From JAFGHJ01 sp964534175 (GTDB taxonomy: Bacteria; Hydrothermota; UBA3072), in assembly GCA_964534175.1 (NCBI GenBank), contig CAZHNS010000006.1, forward strand, positions 1-64,000: 64,000 nucleotides of DNA. The letters are read 5' to 3'. This document shows, one piece after another, positions 22,967 to 31,538 of the stretch. Positions within the stretch are counted from its first letter, which is position 1. Each line of letters starts with the position of its first letter. Position numbers and translations under genes: made by a program. A model generated the notes under the pieces. It did not search any database. It was given only the letters and a program-made list of their open reading frames with translations, and was not told the DNA's origin.

Positions 22967-24313
22967 AGCTTGCTGCTTTATGAAGTCTGTTACAATTTTT
23001 TTTATTTCTTCTAATCTTTCTTTAGTTTTTGCTTCGAATCGTGTCACTACTATTGGTTGTGTGTTTGAAGCTCTTACCAGGCCCCAGCCGTCCCCGAACA
23101 ATATACGTGCGCCGTCTATTTCTATAGTTTCGTATTTTTTTCGAAATTCTTCCTTAGCGGCTTCGACTATTTTCCATTTGGCTTCTTCACCTACCTCGGT
23201 TCTAATCTCTGGGGTACTTTCATAATAAGGCATTTCGTCAATTATTTTGGAAACGGTTCTCTCAGATTTCGATACAATTTCGTAGAATCTCGCAGACACA
23301 AAAAGGGCGTCGTCAAAACCATAATAGTTATCTCCAATAAATATGTGTCCGCTCATTTCTCCCGCTATTAAACTGCCTGTTTCCTTCATTTTTACCTTTA
23401 GTAGAGAATGACCGGTTTTCCACATTAATGGATTGCCGCCTAATTTTTTTATCCATTCTACTAGTCCCTGACTACATTTTACATCGAAAATCACATCTGT
23501 TCCCGGATTTTTTTTAATTATAGGTTTGGCGAGTGCTCCCAATAATTGGTCTCCGTAGACAAGTTTACCATTTTCATCGATTATACCAGCGCGGTCAGAA
23601 TCCCCATCGTATCCTATACCCATGTTTGCTTTTGAATCGATGACCTTGGCGGAAAGTTGTTTGGTGTATTTGACTACAGTCGGATCAGGTAAATGATTGG
23701 GAAAGTTTCCGTCCGGTTCGCAATTAATACATTCGAAATCTGCTCCAAGAATTTTGAATAATTCAGTTGCGATAGGTCCAGCTGTACCATTTCCGGGATC
23801 CAATACTATTTTTAAAGATTTGCCGGGAGAAATTAGAGAAGATGTGTATTCTAAATAGTCCTTTACAACTACCTTTTCGTATGTTTTTCCATTTCCTTCT
23901 TCGTAATCTTCTTTTAATATTATTTCTTTTATTTCTTGTATTTGTTCGCCATATACTGTTTCTTTTCCTCTCATCATTTTGAATCCGTTATATTCAATAG
24001 GATTATGACTTCCTGTAATCATTAATCCGCCGTCAAGATTATAGTGGAAAACCGTAAAGTATAATAAAGGGGTTGGGGCAGTGCCTATATCCGTTACATT
24101 GCATCCTGTATCGGTAATGCCTTTCGCTATATTCTCAAACAGTCTTGGAGAGCTTTTCCTAACATCTCTTCCAACAGCGATATTTGTAAGGTTTTTTCTT
24201 TTCAAATAAGTTCCGAATGCCTTGCCAAGATTGTATGCAAATTCGTTTGAGAGATCTTCATCCGCTATTCCTCTGATATCGTATTTTCTGAATATATCGT
24301 CATTGACTTTCAT
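22955..24313 (-). CDS. Phosphomannomutase/phosphoglucomutase
   Basis: This 452-residue alpha-D-phosphohexomutase interconverts hexose 1- and 6-phosphates for nucleotide-sugar synthesis. The phosphoserine is Ser102 in MITGSHNPIEYNG. The metal loop is GYDGDSDRAGII (about residues 239-250) and the sugar-specificity loop is GEMSGHIFI. The C-terminal phosphate-binding loop is RASNTQPIVVTRFEA. The four-domain length is normal for the AlgC/ManB group, which acts on mannose and glucose phosphates. AGGAGAT precedes the ATG, and there is a promoter upstream. It fits the surface-polysaccharide genes elsewhere in the window. Confidence 0.93.
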   Translation of the reverse strand: MKVNDDIFRKYDIRGIADEDLSNEFAYNLGKAFGTYLKRKNLTNIAVGRDVRKSSPRLFENIAKGITDTGCNVTDIGTAPTPLLYFTVFHYNLDGGLMITGSHNPIEYNGFKMMRGKETVYGEQIQEIKEIILKEDYEEGNGKTYEKVVVKDYLEYTSSLISPGKSLKIVLDPGNGTAGPIATELFKILGADFECINCEPDGNFPNHLPDPTVVKYTKQLSAKVIDSKANMGIGYDGDSDRAGIIDENGKLVYGDQLLGALAKPIIKKNPGTDVIFDVKCSQGLVEWIKKLGGNPLMWKTGHSLLKVKMKETGSLIAGEMSGHIFIGDNYYGFDDALFVSARFYEIVSKSERTVSKIIDEMPYYESTPEIRTEVGEEAKWKIVEAAKEEFRKKYETIEIDGARILFGDGWGLVRASNTQPIVVTRFEAKTKERLEEIKKIVTDFIKQQAAKM

Positions 24314-24339
24314 TTTTAAATATCTCCTCTTTTAAAGAT

Positions 24340-24367
24340 AATTAACCTGTTTCATCTTATTTGTCAA
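24340..24367 (-). promoter_or_regulatory. Promoter of phosphohexomutase gene
   Basis: On the minus strand: TTGACA (24367-24362), a 16-bp spacer and TTAATT (24345-24340). Confidence 0.55.
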
Positions 24368-24378
24368 GACTTCTTGTA

Positions 24379-24522
24379 ATTAAATCAAAAATTAAAATTT
24401 AAAAAGCAAAATGACAAATAAAAATTAAAAAATCACTTCTTACCAAACAGAAAAAATATAAATATAAATATGAATCTTTGTGCTCTTTGTGTCTTTGCGT
24501 GATAAACATTTGGTGGGGGAGT
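24379..24522. repeat. AT-rich module plus partial CTTTGTG/G-rich mosaic repeat
   Basis: The arm ATTAAAATTTAAAAAGCAAA, then ATGACAAATAAAAATTAAAA, is the inverse of the arm at 22908-22966. It is followed by CTTTGTGCTCTTTGTGTCTT and TGGTGGGGGA. The phosphohexomutase gene is thus bracketed by inverted repeat blocks. Confidence 0.6.
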
Positions 24523-24539
24523 ATGAGTTTCTGGTTCTC

Positions 24540-24567
24540 TTGACATTTTCTTTCTACAATGTATAAT
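24540..24567 (+). promoter_or_regulatory. Promoter of the rsmI-ino1 gene cluster
   Basis: TTGACA (24540-24545), a 16-bp spacer and TATAAT (24562-24567), close to the full consensus. Confidence 0.75.
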
Positions 24568-24592
24568 TATTATTAAATGAAGAGGTTGAAAT

Positions 24593-25555
24593 ATGGTTTT
24601 CCCAAAGGGTAACTTAATCTTAAATAATGCTCCTGTGCAGTATGTAAATTTTGATAATATCCTGAATCAGGCTAAGAAAACAAGAGAAGGTCATCTTATG
24701 GGATATATAGAGATAAGATATCCTGAGAGTAATGAGTACCTGTTTTTTAAAGATGGCGCAACAATTAGCGCAGGTGTTTACAAGGAAAACAAATTGAATG
24801 AACATCCCTTAGCACAGGTATTAGACAAAGCCAAGAAAGCTCATCAAGGAGTCGTTAATATTTATATGATCGACGAAGAGCTTCTTAATATAATAATGGC
24901 TTTATTTAAAGAAAAGCCTCTTTTTTCAGATAAAAAAATTGGAGATGTTGATTTAAATATTCTTTTTAATAAGTTGGAGACTCTGAAGTTCAGCGGCTTT
25001 CTTTCCTTGAATAAGTCAAACAAGTATTCTTTTGTAAAATTCAAAGACGGAAGTCCTCAAATTATATATCCTCTTAAGAAAAATAAAAGAAAGATAGATA
25101 AGAAAACGTTGCATTCTTTGCTTAAAAGTGAAGATATGCTTATTAGTGCTTATAAAGGCAAAGAAATGAGCGGACAGGCGAATCCTGCTTTAATTGAATT
25201 GTTTTTGAAGTTTTTTAACTCTTTGATAGAATCTTTTATTGAGGTTGTTGGCGTATCTTTGGTTAGAAAAACGCTTGTCCCTTCTTACGAGAATGCATGT
25301 CAGCACATCGAGATTTTAGAAAACTTTAAAATCGAAGATGAACTAAAAATTACTTACAAACCCTTTATTGCAACCGATGAAGAAATAACAAAGGCTTTTG
25401 CCGACTGGATCGATCAGTTTTCCGATGCCATTTTTGTTGTTCTCGGAAGGAAAACAGATGAAATCATTCATAGTTCTATTAAAGATTATCGTTTTGCTTT
25501 GAAAAGATCCGGCTTCTTTGAATATTCCAAATTGTCCCGGTTAGATATAGAGTAA
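24593..25555 (+). CDS. Protein with two DUF4388-like modules
   Basis: This 320-residue soluble protein shows two related strand-pair modules: GYIEIRYPESNEYLFFKDGA (residues ~38-57) and GFLSLNKSNKYSFVKFKDGS. The pattern G-(Y/F)-(I/L)-x-(I/L), then (F/V)-x-F-K-D-G-(A/S), is reminiscent of DUF4388/PATAN domains, which usually occur in signalling proteins. Here the modules are followed by an unrecognised helical C-terminal domain. GAGG lies upstream of the ATG. It is the first gene of a long plus-strand cluster and ends 2 bases before rsmI. Function unknown. Confidence 0.6.
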   Translation: MVFPKGNLILNNAPVQYVNFDNILNQAKKTREGHLMGYIEIRYPESNEYLFFKDGATISAGVYKENKLNEHPLAQVLDKAKKAHQGVVNIYMIDEELLNIIMALFKEKPLFSDKKIGDVDLNILFNKLETLKFSGFLSLNKSNKYSFVKFKDGSPQIIYPLKKNKRKIDKKTLHSLLKSEDMLISAYKGKEMSGQANPALIELFLKFFNSLIESFIEVVGVSLVRKTLVPSYENACQHIEILENFKIEDELKITYKPFIATDEEITKAFADWIDQFSDAIFVVLGRKTDEIIHSSIKDYRFALKRSGFFEYSKLSRLDIE

Positions 25556-25557
25556 GT

Positions 25558-26226
25558 TTGATCTATTTTGCGGCAACTCCAATTGGAAATCTTGAGGATA
25601 TTACATATAGAGTTATAAGAATAATGAAAGAAGTGGATTGTATTATATGTGAGAGTAGAAATAAGACCAGGATTTTAATGGATCATTACAATATAAAGAA
25701 GCCTTTGAAATCTTATAATGACTACAATAAAGAAAAAATGACGGATTGGATTTTGAAGGGATTGAATGAGGGAAAAGATTTCGTTTTTGTTACTTCAGCT
25801 GGTTCACCTCTCATATCGGATCCTGGTTTTTATCTCGTAAAACATCTCATAAGTGAAAAACTAAGTTTTACAAGTCTTCCAGGACCTTCCTCAGTTATAA
25901 ATGCGCTGATTTTGTCAGGACTTCCCCCTGATAAATTTGTTTTTTATGGGTATCTACCCAGGAAAAAGGGAAAAAGAAATAAAGTTTTAGAAACACTTAA
26001 GCATGAAAATAAAACAGTTATAATTTTCGAATCGCCTAAAAGAGTTCAAAGATTGCTGGAAGAACTCGACAAAATTTTACCTGAAAGAGAAATTGTTTTG
26101 ACAAGAGAAATGACAAAAGTCTATGAGGAAATAAAAAAAGGAACTGCGAGTGAAATTCTCGAAAATATGCCAAAGTTGAAAGGAGAATTTGTGGTTTTGA
26201 TTGGGGGTAAGATTGGCCTGGAGTAA
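25558..26226 (+). CDS. rsmI: 16S rRNA (cytidine1402-2'-O)-methyltransferase
   Basis: This 222-residue SAM-dependent methyltransferase of the tetrapyrrole-methylase fold modifies C1402 of 16S rRNA. Landmarks are IYFAATPIGNLEDITYRVI at the N-terminus and SAGSPLISDPGFYLV, equivalent to the usual DAGTPGISDPG. LPGPSSVINALILSGL, FVFYGYLPRKKGKR and FESPKRVQRLLEEL also match. It starts at TTG 25558 with only a weak ribosome site. It is shorter than the usual ~280 residues because the C-terminal extension is absent. It overlaps the following gene. Confidence 0.9.
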   Translation: MIYFAATPIGNLEDITYRVIRIMKEVDCIICESRNKTRILMDHYNIKKPLKSYNDYNKEKMTDWILKGLNEGKDFVFVTSAGSPLISDPGFYLVKHLISEKLSFTSLPGPSSVINALILSGLPPDKFVFYGYLPRKKGKRNKVLETLKHENKTVIIFESPKRVQRLLEELDKILPEREIVLTREMTKVYEEIKKGTASEILENMPKLKGEFVVLIGGKIGLE

Positions 26227-26791
26227 ACTAAAGGATAAAGCAAGATTAATTCTTTCGCCTTTAGTTAAAGCGTTTTCGTTTATGCCGCCGAATTTTATAA
26301 CATTTGGAGGACTTATTATTGTTATAATTGCGGCTATACTAATCTATAATGGTAAATTTAGAATAGGTGGCTTTGTTTTAATTATAGGTTCAATTTTTGA
26401 TGCAATTGACGGACAAATTGCGAGGGAAAAAGGAAGAACTTCTAAATTTGGAGCTTTTTTTGATTCAACACTTGACAGATACGCAGAGTTTTTTATATTT
26501 TTTTCTATAGCTTTTGCGGGAAAAGGATCTCTTTTGCTTTTTTTGTGTTTCCCGGCGGTTTTTGGTGCGTTTATGACAAGTTATACGCGGGCAAGAGCAG
26601 GTTCACTTGGGGTTGACATCAAGGAAGGATTCTTTACTCGTGTTGAGCGTATTATTATTTTAATTATTGGTTTGATAATTTTGCCAGATCACATGATTTA
26701 CATTATGGCTATTCTGGCAATAGGAGCAAATATAACGGCTATTCAAAGGATATTAATTGCACACAAACGGCTGGAAAACGGAGGTAATTAA
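26213..26791 (+). CDS. CDP-alcohol phosphatidyltransferase, probable phosphatidylinositol-phosphate synthase
   Basis: This membrane enzyme of about 192 residues has the complete signature DxxDGxxARx8Gx3Dx3D (Asp63, Asp66, Gly67, Ala70, Arg71, Gly80, Asp84, Asp88) and about six membrane segments. TTG 26213 was chosen because GGGGGT lies 5 bases upstream; TTG 26201 is an alternative. The next gene, one base-overlap away, makes inositol 1-phosphate. The best guess for the reaction is therefore CDP-diacylglycerol + inositol-1-P giving phosphatidylinositol phosphate. A generic PgsA-like role cannot be excluded from sequence alone. Confidence 0.8.
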   Translation: MAWSKLKDKARLILSPLVKAFSFMPPNFITFGGLIIVIIAAILIYNGKFRIGGFVLIIGSIFDAIDGQIAREKGRTSKFGAFFDSTLDRYAEFFIFFSIAFAGKGSLLLFLCFPAVFGAFMTSYTRARAGSLGVDIKEGFFTRVERIIILIIGLIILPDHMIYIMAILAIGANITAIQRILIAHKRLENGGN

Positions 26792-27888
26792 TGGATAATA
26801 AGGTAAGAGTTGCAATAGTTGGTGTGGGTAATTGTGCTTCATCGTTGGTTCAAGGGGTGCATTATTACCGGAATGCAGATCCGAAAAAATCTGTACCTGG
26901 ATTGATGCATGTAAATTTGGGCGGTTATCATATTAGTGATATTGAGTTTGTAGCCGCTTTTGATATCAATAGAACTAAAGTTGGGAAAGATCTTTCAAAA
27001 GCAATTTTCGCAGATCCCAATAACACATACAAATTTACAGATGTTCCTGAACTTGGAGTTACTGTACAAAGAGGTATGACGCATGATGGTATTGGTAAAT
27101 ATCTTGCCGATGTTATAAAGAAAGCTCCCGGTTCAACAGTCGATATTGTTAGAGTCCTAAAGGAAACCAAAGCCGATATGATGATAAGTTATTTACCTGT
27201 TGGCAGTGAGGAAGCGACTAAATGGTACGTTGAGCAGGCTCTTCAAGCTGAAGTTGGCTTTATAAACGCTATACCGGTTTTTATAGCTTCTTCGAAATAT
27301 TGGTCTGATAGATTTAAAGAAAAAGGATTACCTATAATCGGAGATGATATTAAATCTCAGGTAGGAGCGACTATTACTCATAGAGTACTCGCTCAACTTT
27401 TTAATGACCGCGGAGTTCGTTTAAGAAAGACTTTTCAGTTAAATGTTGGGGGAAATACTGATTTTCTCAATATGCTTGAAAGAGAGCGTCTTGCCTCGAA
27501 AGGAAAATCTAAAACTCAAGCAGTTACTTCTATTCTGCCTTTCGATATTGGAAAAGAAAACATACATATTGGTCCTTCGGATTATATTGAGTGGTTAACA
27601 GACAGAAAATGGGCTTATATGAGGATGGAAGGTCAGACTTTCGGCGATGTGCCTTTAAATATCGAATTGAAATTGGAAGTATGGGATTCGCCGAATTCGG
27701 CAGGCGTAATAATCGATGCAATAAGACTTCTTAAGTTGGCCCTCGACAACAACATTTCCGGATCCTTGATTGAGCCTTCTTCTTATTTGATGAAGTCGCC
27801 TCCCGTTCAATATACGGACTCCATAGCAAAGGAAAAAACCGAAGAGTTTATTAAGAAGTATCAAAAAGGCAAAAAAAATAAAAAATAG
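26791..27888 (+). CDS. ino1: Inositol-3-phosphate synthase
   Basis: This 365-residue NAD-dependent synthase converts glucose 6-phosphate to myo-inositol 3-phosphate. The length and pattern match the short actinobacterial/archaeal form. The Rossmann loop is VAIVGVGNCASSLVQG, followed by SDIEFVAAFDINRTKVG. Catalytic-core segments are FINAIPVFIAS, GDDIKSQVGATITHRVLAQLF, NVGGNTDFLNM and PSDYIEWLTDRKWAY. The C-terminal WDSPNSAGVIIDAIRL segment matches the family. GGAGG lies 7 bases before ATG. Pairing with the upstream phosphatidyltransferase indicates inositol phospholipid synthesis. Confidence 0.95.
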   Translation: MDNKVRVAIVGVGNCASSLVQGVHYYRNADPKKSVPGLMHVNLGGYHISDIEFVAAFDINRTKVGKDLSKAIFADPNNTYKFTDVPELGVTVQRGMTHDGIGKYLADVIKKAPGSTVDIVRVLKETKADMMISYLPVGSEEATKWYVEQALQAEVGFINAIPVFIASSKYWSDRFKEKGLPIIGDDIKSQVGATITHRVLAQLFNDRGVRLRKTFQLNVGGNTDFLNMLERERLASKGKSKTQAVTSILPFDIGKENIHIGPSDYIEWLTDRKWAYMRMEGQTFGDVPLNIELKLEVWDSPNSAGVIIDAIRLLKLALDNNISGSLIEPSSYLMKSPPVQYTDSIAKEKTEEFIKKYQKGKKNKK

Positions 27889-27900
27889 GAAAGGGCTAAA

Positions 27901-28551
27901 ATAGCGTCGCATAAAAGAAATAAAAAAAAACATGGTTTTTTTATAACTTTTGAAGGTGTTGAGGGTTCAGGCAAAACAGTTCAATGTCGATTATTGTATG
28001 AATATCTATTATCGAATAAAAAAGATGTTATAATGACCAAAGAACCGGGAGGTACTGAGGTTGGGGAGGAAATAAGAGCCATTTTACTCGAAAGTAATGA
28101 ATGCATAAATGCATATACTGAACTTCTTTTGTATCTCGCAGATAGAGCTGAAAATTTAGCCGAAGTCATCAATCCAAATCTTGAGAAAGATAAAATTGTT
28201 ATTTCAGACAGACATTTTGATTCGACAATTGCGTATCAAATGGCGGGAAGGGGAATAAAAAAAGAAGAAGTAGATATGTTGAAAAATCTTGAATTGTTTA
28301 GAAATAGAGAACCGGATGTTACTTTTTTGCTTGATATCGACCCCGGTATTGTTAGAAATAGAATTAAAAATCCTGATAGGATTGAAAGAGAAAACATTGA
28401 TTTTCATCGAAGGGTCAGGAAAGCATATCTTGATTTAGCGGAAAAATATCCGGATAGAATTATTGTAATAGATTCGCGGAAAACTATAGATCAGATTCAC
28501 AAAGAGATAAAAAATGAAATTTCGGTTTTTTTAGATAGAGGAGGATTCTAA
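27901..28551 (+). CDS. tmk: Thymidylate kinase with no canonical start codon
   Basis: The frame encodes a complete dTMP kinase: P-loop FEGVEGSGKT, TKEPGGTEVGEEIR, LLYLADRAE, SDRHFDSTIAYQ (DRY-like motif) and LLDIDPG. However, no ATG, GTG or TTG lies between the ino1 stop and the P-loop; the first is TTG 27994, inside the P-loop helix. Two readings are possible. ATA 27901 follows AGGAAAGGG at a good distance. Alternatively, the T7 run at 27935-27941 is one base short: with T8, ATG 27932 would give MVFFITFEGVEG, a textbook N-terminus. The gene ends overlapping ctpA by one base. Confidence 0.85.
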   Translation: MASHKRNKKKHGFFITFEGVEGSGKTVQCRLLYEYLLSNKKDVIMTKEPGGTEVGEEIRAILLESNECINAYTELLLYLADRAENLAEVINPNLEKDKIVISDRHFDSTIAYQMAGRGIKKEEVDMLKNLELFRNREPDVTFLLDIDPGIVRNRIKNPDRIERENIDFHRRVRKAYLDLAEKYPDRIIVIDSRKTIDQIHKEIKNEISVFLDRGGF

Positions 28552-30172
28552 TGAATTTAAAAAAGAAATATAGTCTTTTGATTGTACTTGTTTTTCTCGC
28601 TTTTGGTGGTTTTGTATACTCTTCATTAAATGTTATTACCGCTTTAAAGTCTATTGATAATACAATAAAAATTATAGATAGAAACTATGTTAACGAAGTT
28701 GATATGAATAAATTGCTGGACCGTGCAATCGAGGCTATGACAGATAGTCTTGATGCTCACACAACCTACTTAAGAAAGCGGGATTATGAAGATTTAAGGG
28801 TTCATACCCAGGGTGAATTTGGAGGTTTAGGGATACAAATATCGAAGAGAGGAGATTATATAACAATAATTTCGCCTATTGAGGGTACTCCGGCTTACGA
28901 TGCAGGACTGATGCAGGGTGATAAAATAACTAAAATTGAGGGAATTTCGACCAAAGATATGAAATAGATAAGGGTGTTTCGATGATGAGAGGAAAACCTG
29001 GAACCGATATAACAATAACCATTTCAAGAAAAGGCTTAGATAGGGAAATTGATTTTACAATAACAAGAGCAGTAATCAAAATTAAATCAGTTCCTTATGC
29101 CGGAATGGTAAATGAAGATGTGGGATATGTAGTGATTAATTCTTTTAGCAGGAGTACGACTGAAGAGCTTAGAGTTGCGTTAGATTCGCTGATAGATGTT
29201 GGAGCCAAGAAATTTATTATGGATTTAAGAAATAATCCAGGAGGTATTCTCGACGGTGCGGCAGAAGTTGCTTCGTTTTTTATCGAAGAGGGAAAGCAGA
29301 TAGTATATACCGAAGGTAGAGCGGAGAATTCCCACGATTCTTATGATTCAGAAGATGGTTCTTATTCCAAATATCCTCTTGTTGTTTTAGTAAGTCCGTT
29401 CTCAGCCAGCGGTGCTGAAATTGTGGCTGGAGCGATTCAGGATTGGGACCGGGGATTTTTAATCGGTTCACGTACTTTTGGTAAAGGTTCTGTTCAGAGA
29501 CCATTTCCTTTGCCAGGCGGTAGAGCCATTAAATTAACAATAGCAAGATATCATACTCCTTCAGGTAGATGTATTGATAAAGAATTAGTAGAGGATACCA
29601 CAAAGCTTTTTCATACAAGGGGGAAATTGCATAGAGAAGTTAAGGGGGGTGGGGGAATAATGCCAGATTCAATACTTAAGGTTAAGTCTTCACCTTTTTA
29701 CGAGAAGATATATAGTTACGGGTTTGACTTTATAGTTGATTACCTTGCAAAACACCCGAATACTGAAACTGTTACTCCGCACATGATAGAAGCATTTAAA
29801 AGTAGAGTTAAAGAAGAGCTGAAGAAAGATTCTACAAAGACGATTGAATATATGGCTAATTATCCTTATATTGATAATCTAACAAAAGAAGAAATAATAG
29901 ATATGATGAAAGAATTTCAAAAAAGCGTCAGAGAATTATTAAAGGAAAATACAGATGAAACAGTGGGAAGCACAGGATTTTCTGAGAAAGAGTGGAATAA
30001 TTCTTTGGACGAAATAAAAAGAGGGCTTAAAGTCAGGCTCGCTTATAATAAAGAAGGAATCAAGGGAAGATATGAGGCTTCAATTTCAGATGACGAACAT
30101 GTTCTGGCTGCTTTAGGTATACTTAAAGGAGCCAATACTGATCTGGATGTTTTTTTAAACGAAAAAAGGTGA
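28551..30172 (+). pseudogene. ctpA: C-terminal processing peptidase (S41), interrupted by a -1-base frameshift
   Basis: Two frames together make one CtpA-type periplasmic serine protease. Frame one (28551-28967) has a signal/anchor helix, the S41 N-terminal helix region and the first half of a PDZ domain (GEFGGLGIQI, IEGTPAYDAGLMQGD). It stops at TAG 28965. The PDZ continues in the next frame (EIDKGVSMMRGKPGTDITI), leading to the catalytic Ser in SPFSASGAEIV and Lys in SRTFGKGSVQ. Adding one base near 28961-28964 restores the frame. It may be a real mutation, a sequencing error in a short A run, or, less likely, recoding. The ATG at 28982 could still initiate the catalytic part. Confidence 0.85.
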
Positions 30173-31485
30173 ACCATATTGGTGAAACTTTTTATTTAGA
30201 AACGCTTGGCTGTCCACGAAATGAAGCTGATAGTGAAGCCATTATAAATATACTGACAGCTTCGGGTTTTAAACTTGTACAATTTCCGGAAAAAGCAGAT
30301 ATAATAATTGTTAATGGTTGTGCATTTATTAGTGATGCGGTAGAAGAGTCTATAGATTGTATACTGTCTTTAAGAGATAAAAACAAAAAAGCATTTCTGG
30401 TTGTTGTTGGATGTTTTGCGCAAAGATACGGGCTAAATATAACAAAGATATTTAATGAGGTTGATTTGTTTGTTGGTACAGGTTCCTATGAGAAAATTTC
30501 TGAACTGATAGCTAACGGAGAAAGTGAAATAGAGAGTAATTATGGTTTTTTGGGCAAGAATTTATACAATGAACCACATGTTACCTCAGAACATTACCGG
30601 TATATAAAAATTCAGGAAGGATGCAATTATAAATGTTCTTTTTGTGTTATTCCGAATTTAAAAGGCTTTTCACATTCGAAAGAACTTCAGAGTATAAAGG
30701 AAGAAATCTCTAATTTACCAGATAAAGTCAAAGAGATTATTCTGATCGGGCAAAATACAACTTCCTGGGGTAAAGATTTATCCGATAAGAGCAAACTTTC
30801 TGACGTTGTTAAGGAAATTGTTCCTCTTTTTCACGACTGGATAAGATTCCTTTATTTTCACCCGCTTTCTGTTTCTGAAGGTTTATTAAAAACAATGCAG
30901 AGTTTCCCAAACGTTATAAATTATCTCGACATTCCATTCCAGCATATATCCGGATCTGTACTTAGAGATATGAATCGAGGGTATAGCAGAAAGGAGATAG
31001 AAAATCTTCTGGAGTTAATTGAATCCGTAGGTGATTTCACGCTCAGGACTACTTTCATTGTGGGTTTTCCATCCGAAACAGAGAAAGATTTCGAGGAACT
31101 TTGTTCTTTTATAGAAGACAAAGGTATTGATCATATCGGAATTTTTGGCTATTCCCCCGAAGAGGGCAGCGCATCTTTTTCTTTGGGCAGTTTCCCAAAT
31201 AAGGTAGTTAAGCGTCGCCTCCAAACAATTTCATCTTTGATTGAAGAAAAAGCGATTAAAAGAAACAAGAAACTTATCGGCAAATCAGTAAATGTACTCG
31301 TCGATGGAATAGAGGAAGGAGAATATTATGGCAGAACCAGAACATCAGCGCCGGATATTGACCCGGTTGCGTGGATTGCTACTCATGATAAAAACCTTAA
31401 TATAGGCGAAATTTACGGATGTTTGATTACAGATACCCTGGGTTGCGATCTAGCTTGCGAGGCACTTGTTAACCAAACAGAATAA
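30169..31485 (+). CDS. rimO: Ribosomal protein S12 methylthiotransferase
   Basis: This 438-residue radical-SAM methylthiotransferase has three parts. The N-terminal UPF0004 domain has cluster cysteines Cys15, Cys51 and Cys82. The radical-SAM core has CxxxCxxC at Cys152, Cys156 and Cys159 (CNYKCSFCVIPNLKG). The C-terminal TRAM domain contains GRTRTSAPDIDP. The last motif and the overall length favour RimO (methylthiolation of S12 Asp88) over MiaB. GTG 30169 overlaps the ctpA stop by 4 bases. Confidence 0.93.
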   Translation: MNHIGETFYLETLGCPRNEADSEAIINILTASGFKLVQFPEKADIIIVNGCAFISDAVEESIDCILSLRDKNKKAFLVVVGCFAQRYGLNITKIFNEVDLFVGTGSYEKISELIANGESEIESNYGFLGKNLYNEPHVTSEHYRYIKIQEGCNYKCSFCVIPNLKGFSHSKELQSIKEEISNLPDKVKEIILIGQNTTSWGKDLSDKSKLSDVVKEIVPLFHDWIRFLYFHPLSVSEGLLKTMQSFPNVINYLDIPFQHISGSVLRDMNRGYSRKEIENLLELIESVGDFTLRTTFIVGFPSETEKDFEELCSFIEDKGIDHIGIFGYSPEEGSASFSLGSFPNKVVKRRLQTISSLIEEKAIKRNKKLIGKSVNVLVDGIEEGEYYGRTRTSAPDIDPVAWIATHDKNLNIGEIYGCLITDTLGCDLACEALVNQTE

Positions 31486-31486
31486 C

Positions 31487-31514
31487 TTGATATTCTAAAG
31501 TATAAAACTATGAT
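31487..31514 (+). promoter_or_regulatory. recJ promoter
   Basis: TTGATA (31487-31492), a 16-bp spacer and TATGAT (31509-31514) in the short gap after rimO. Confidence 0.6.
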
Positions 31515-31538
31515 ATGCAAGGTAATAATAAATAAAAC

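Noticed and set aside
28955..28970. Programmed ribosomal frameshift in ctpA
   Set aside because: There is no slippery heptamer, no stimulatory hairpin and no internal Shine-Dalgarno at the right distance; mutation or sequence error is simpler.
29640..29656. G6-T-G5 tract in ctpA as a second phase-variation site
   Set aside because: The tract is interrupted and encodes the KGGGGI segment in the good frame; the observed frameshift lies elsewhere.
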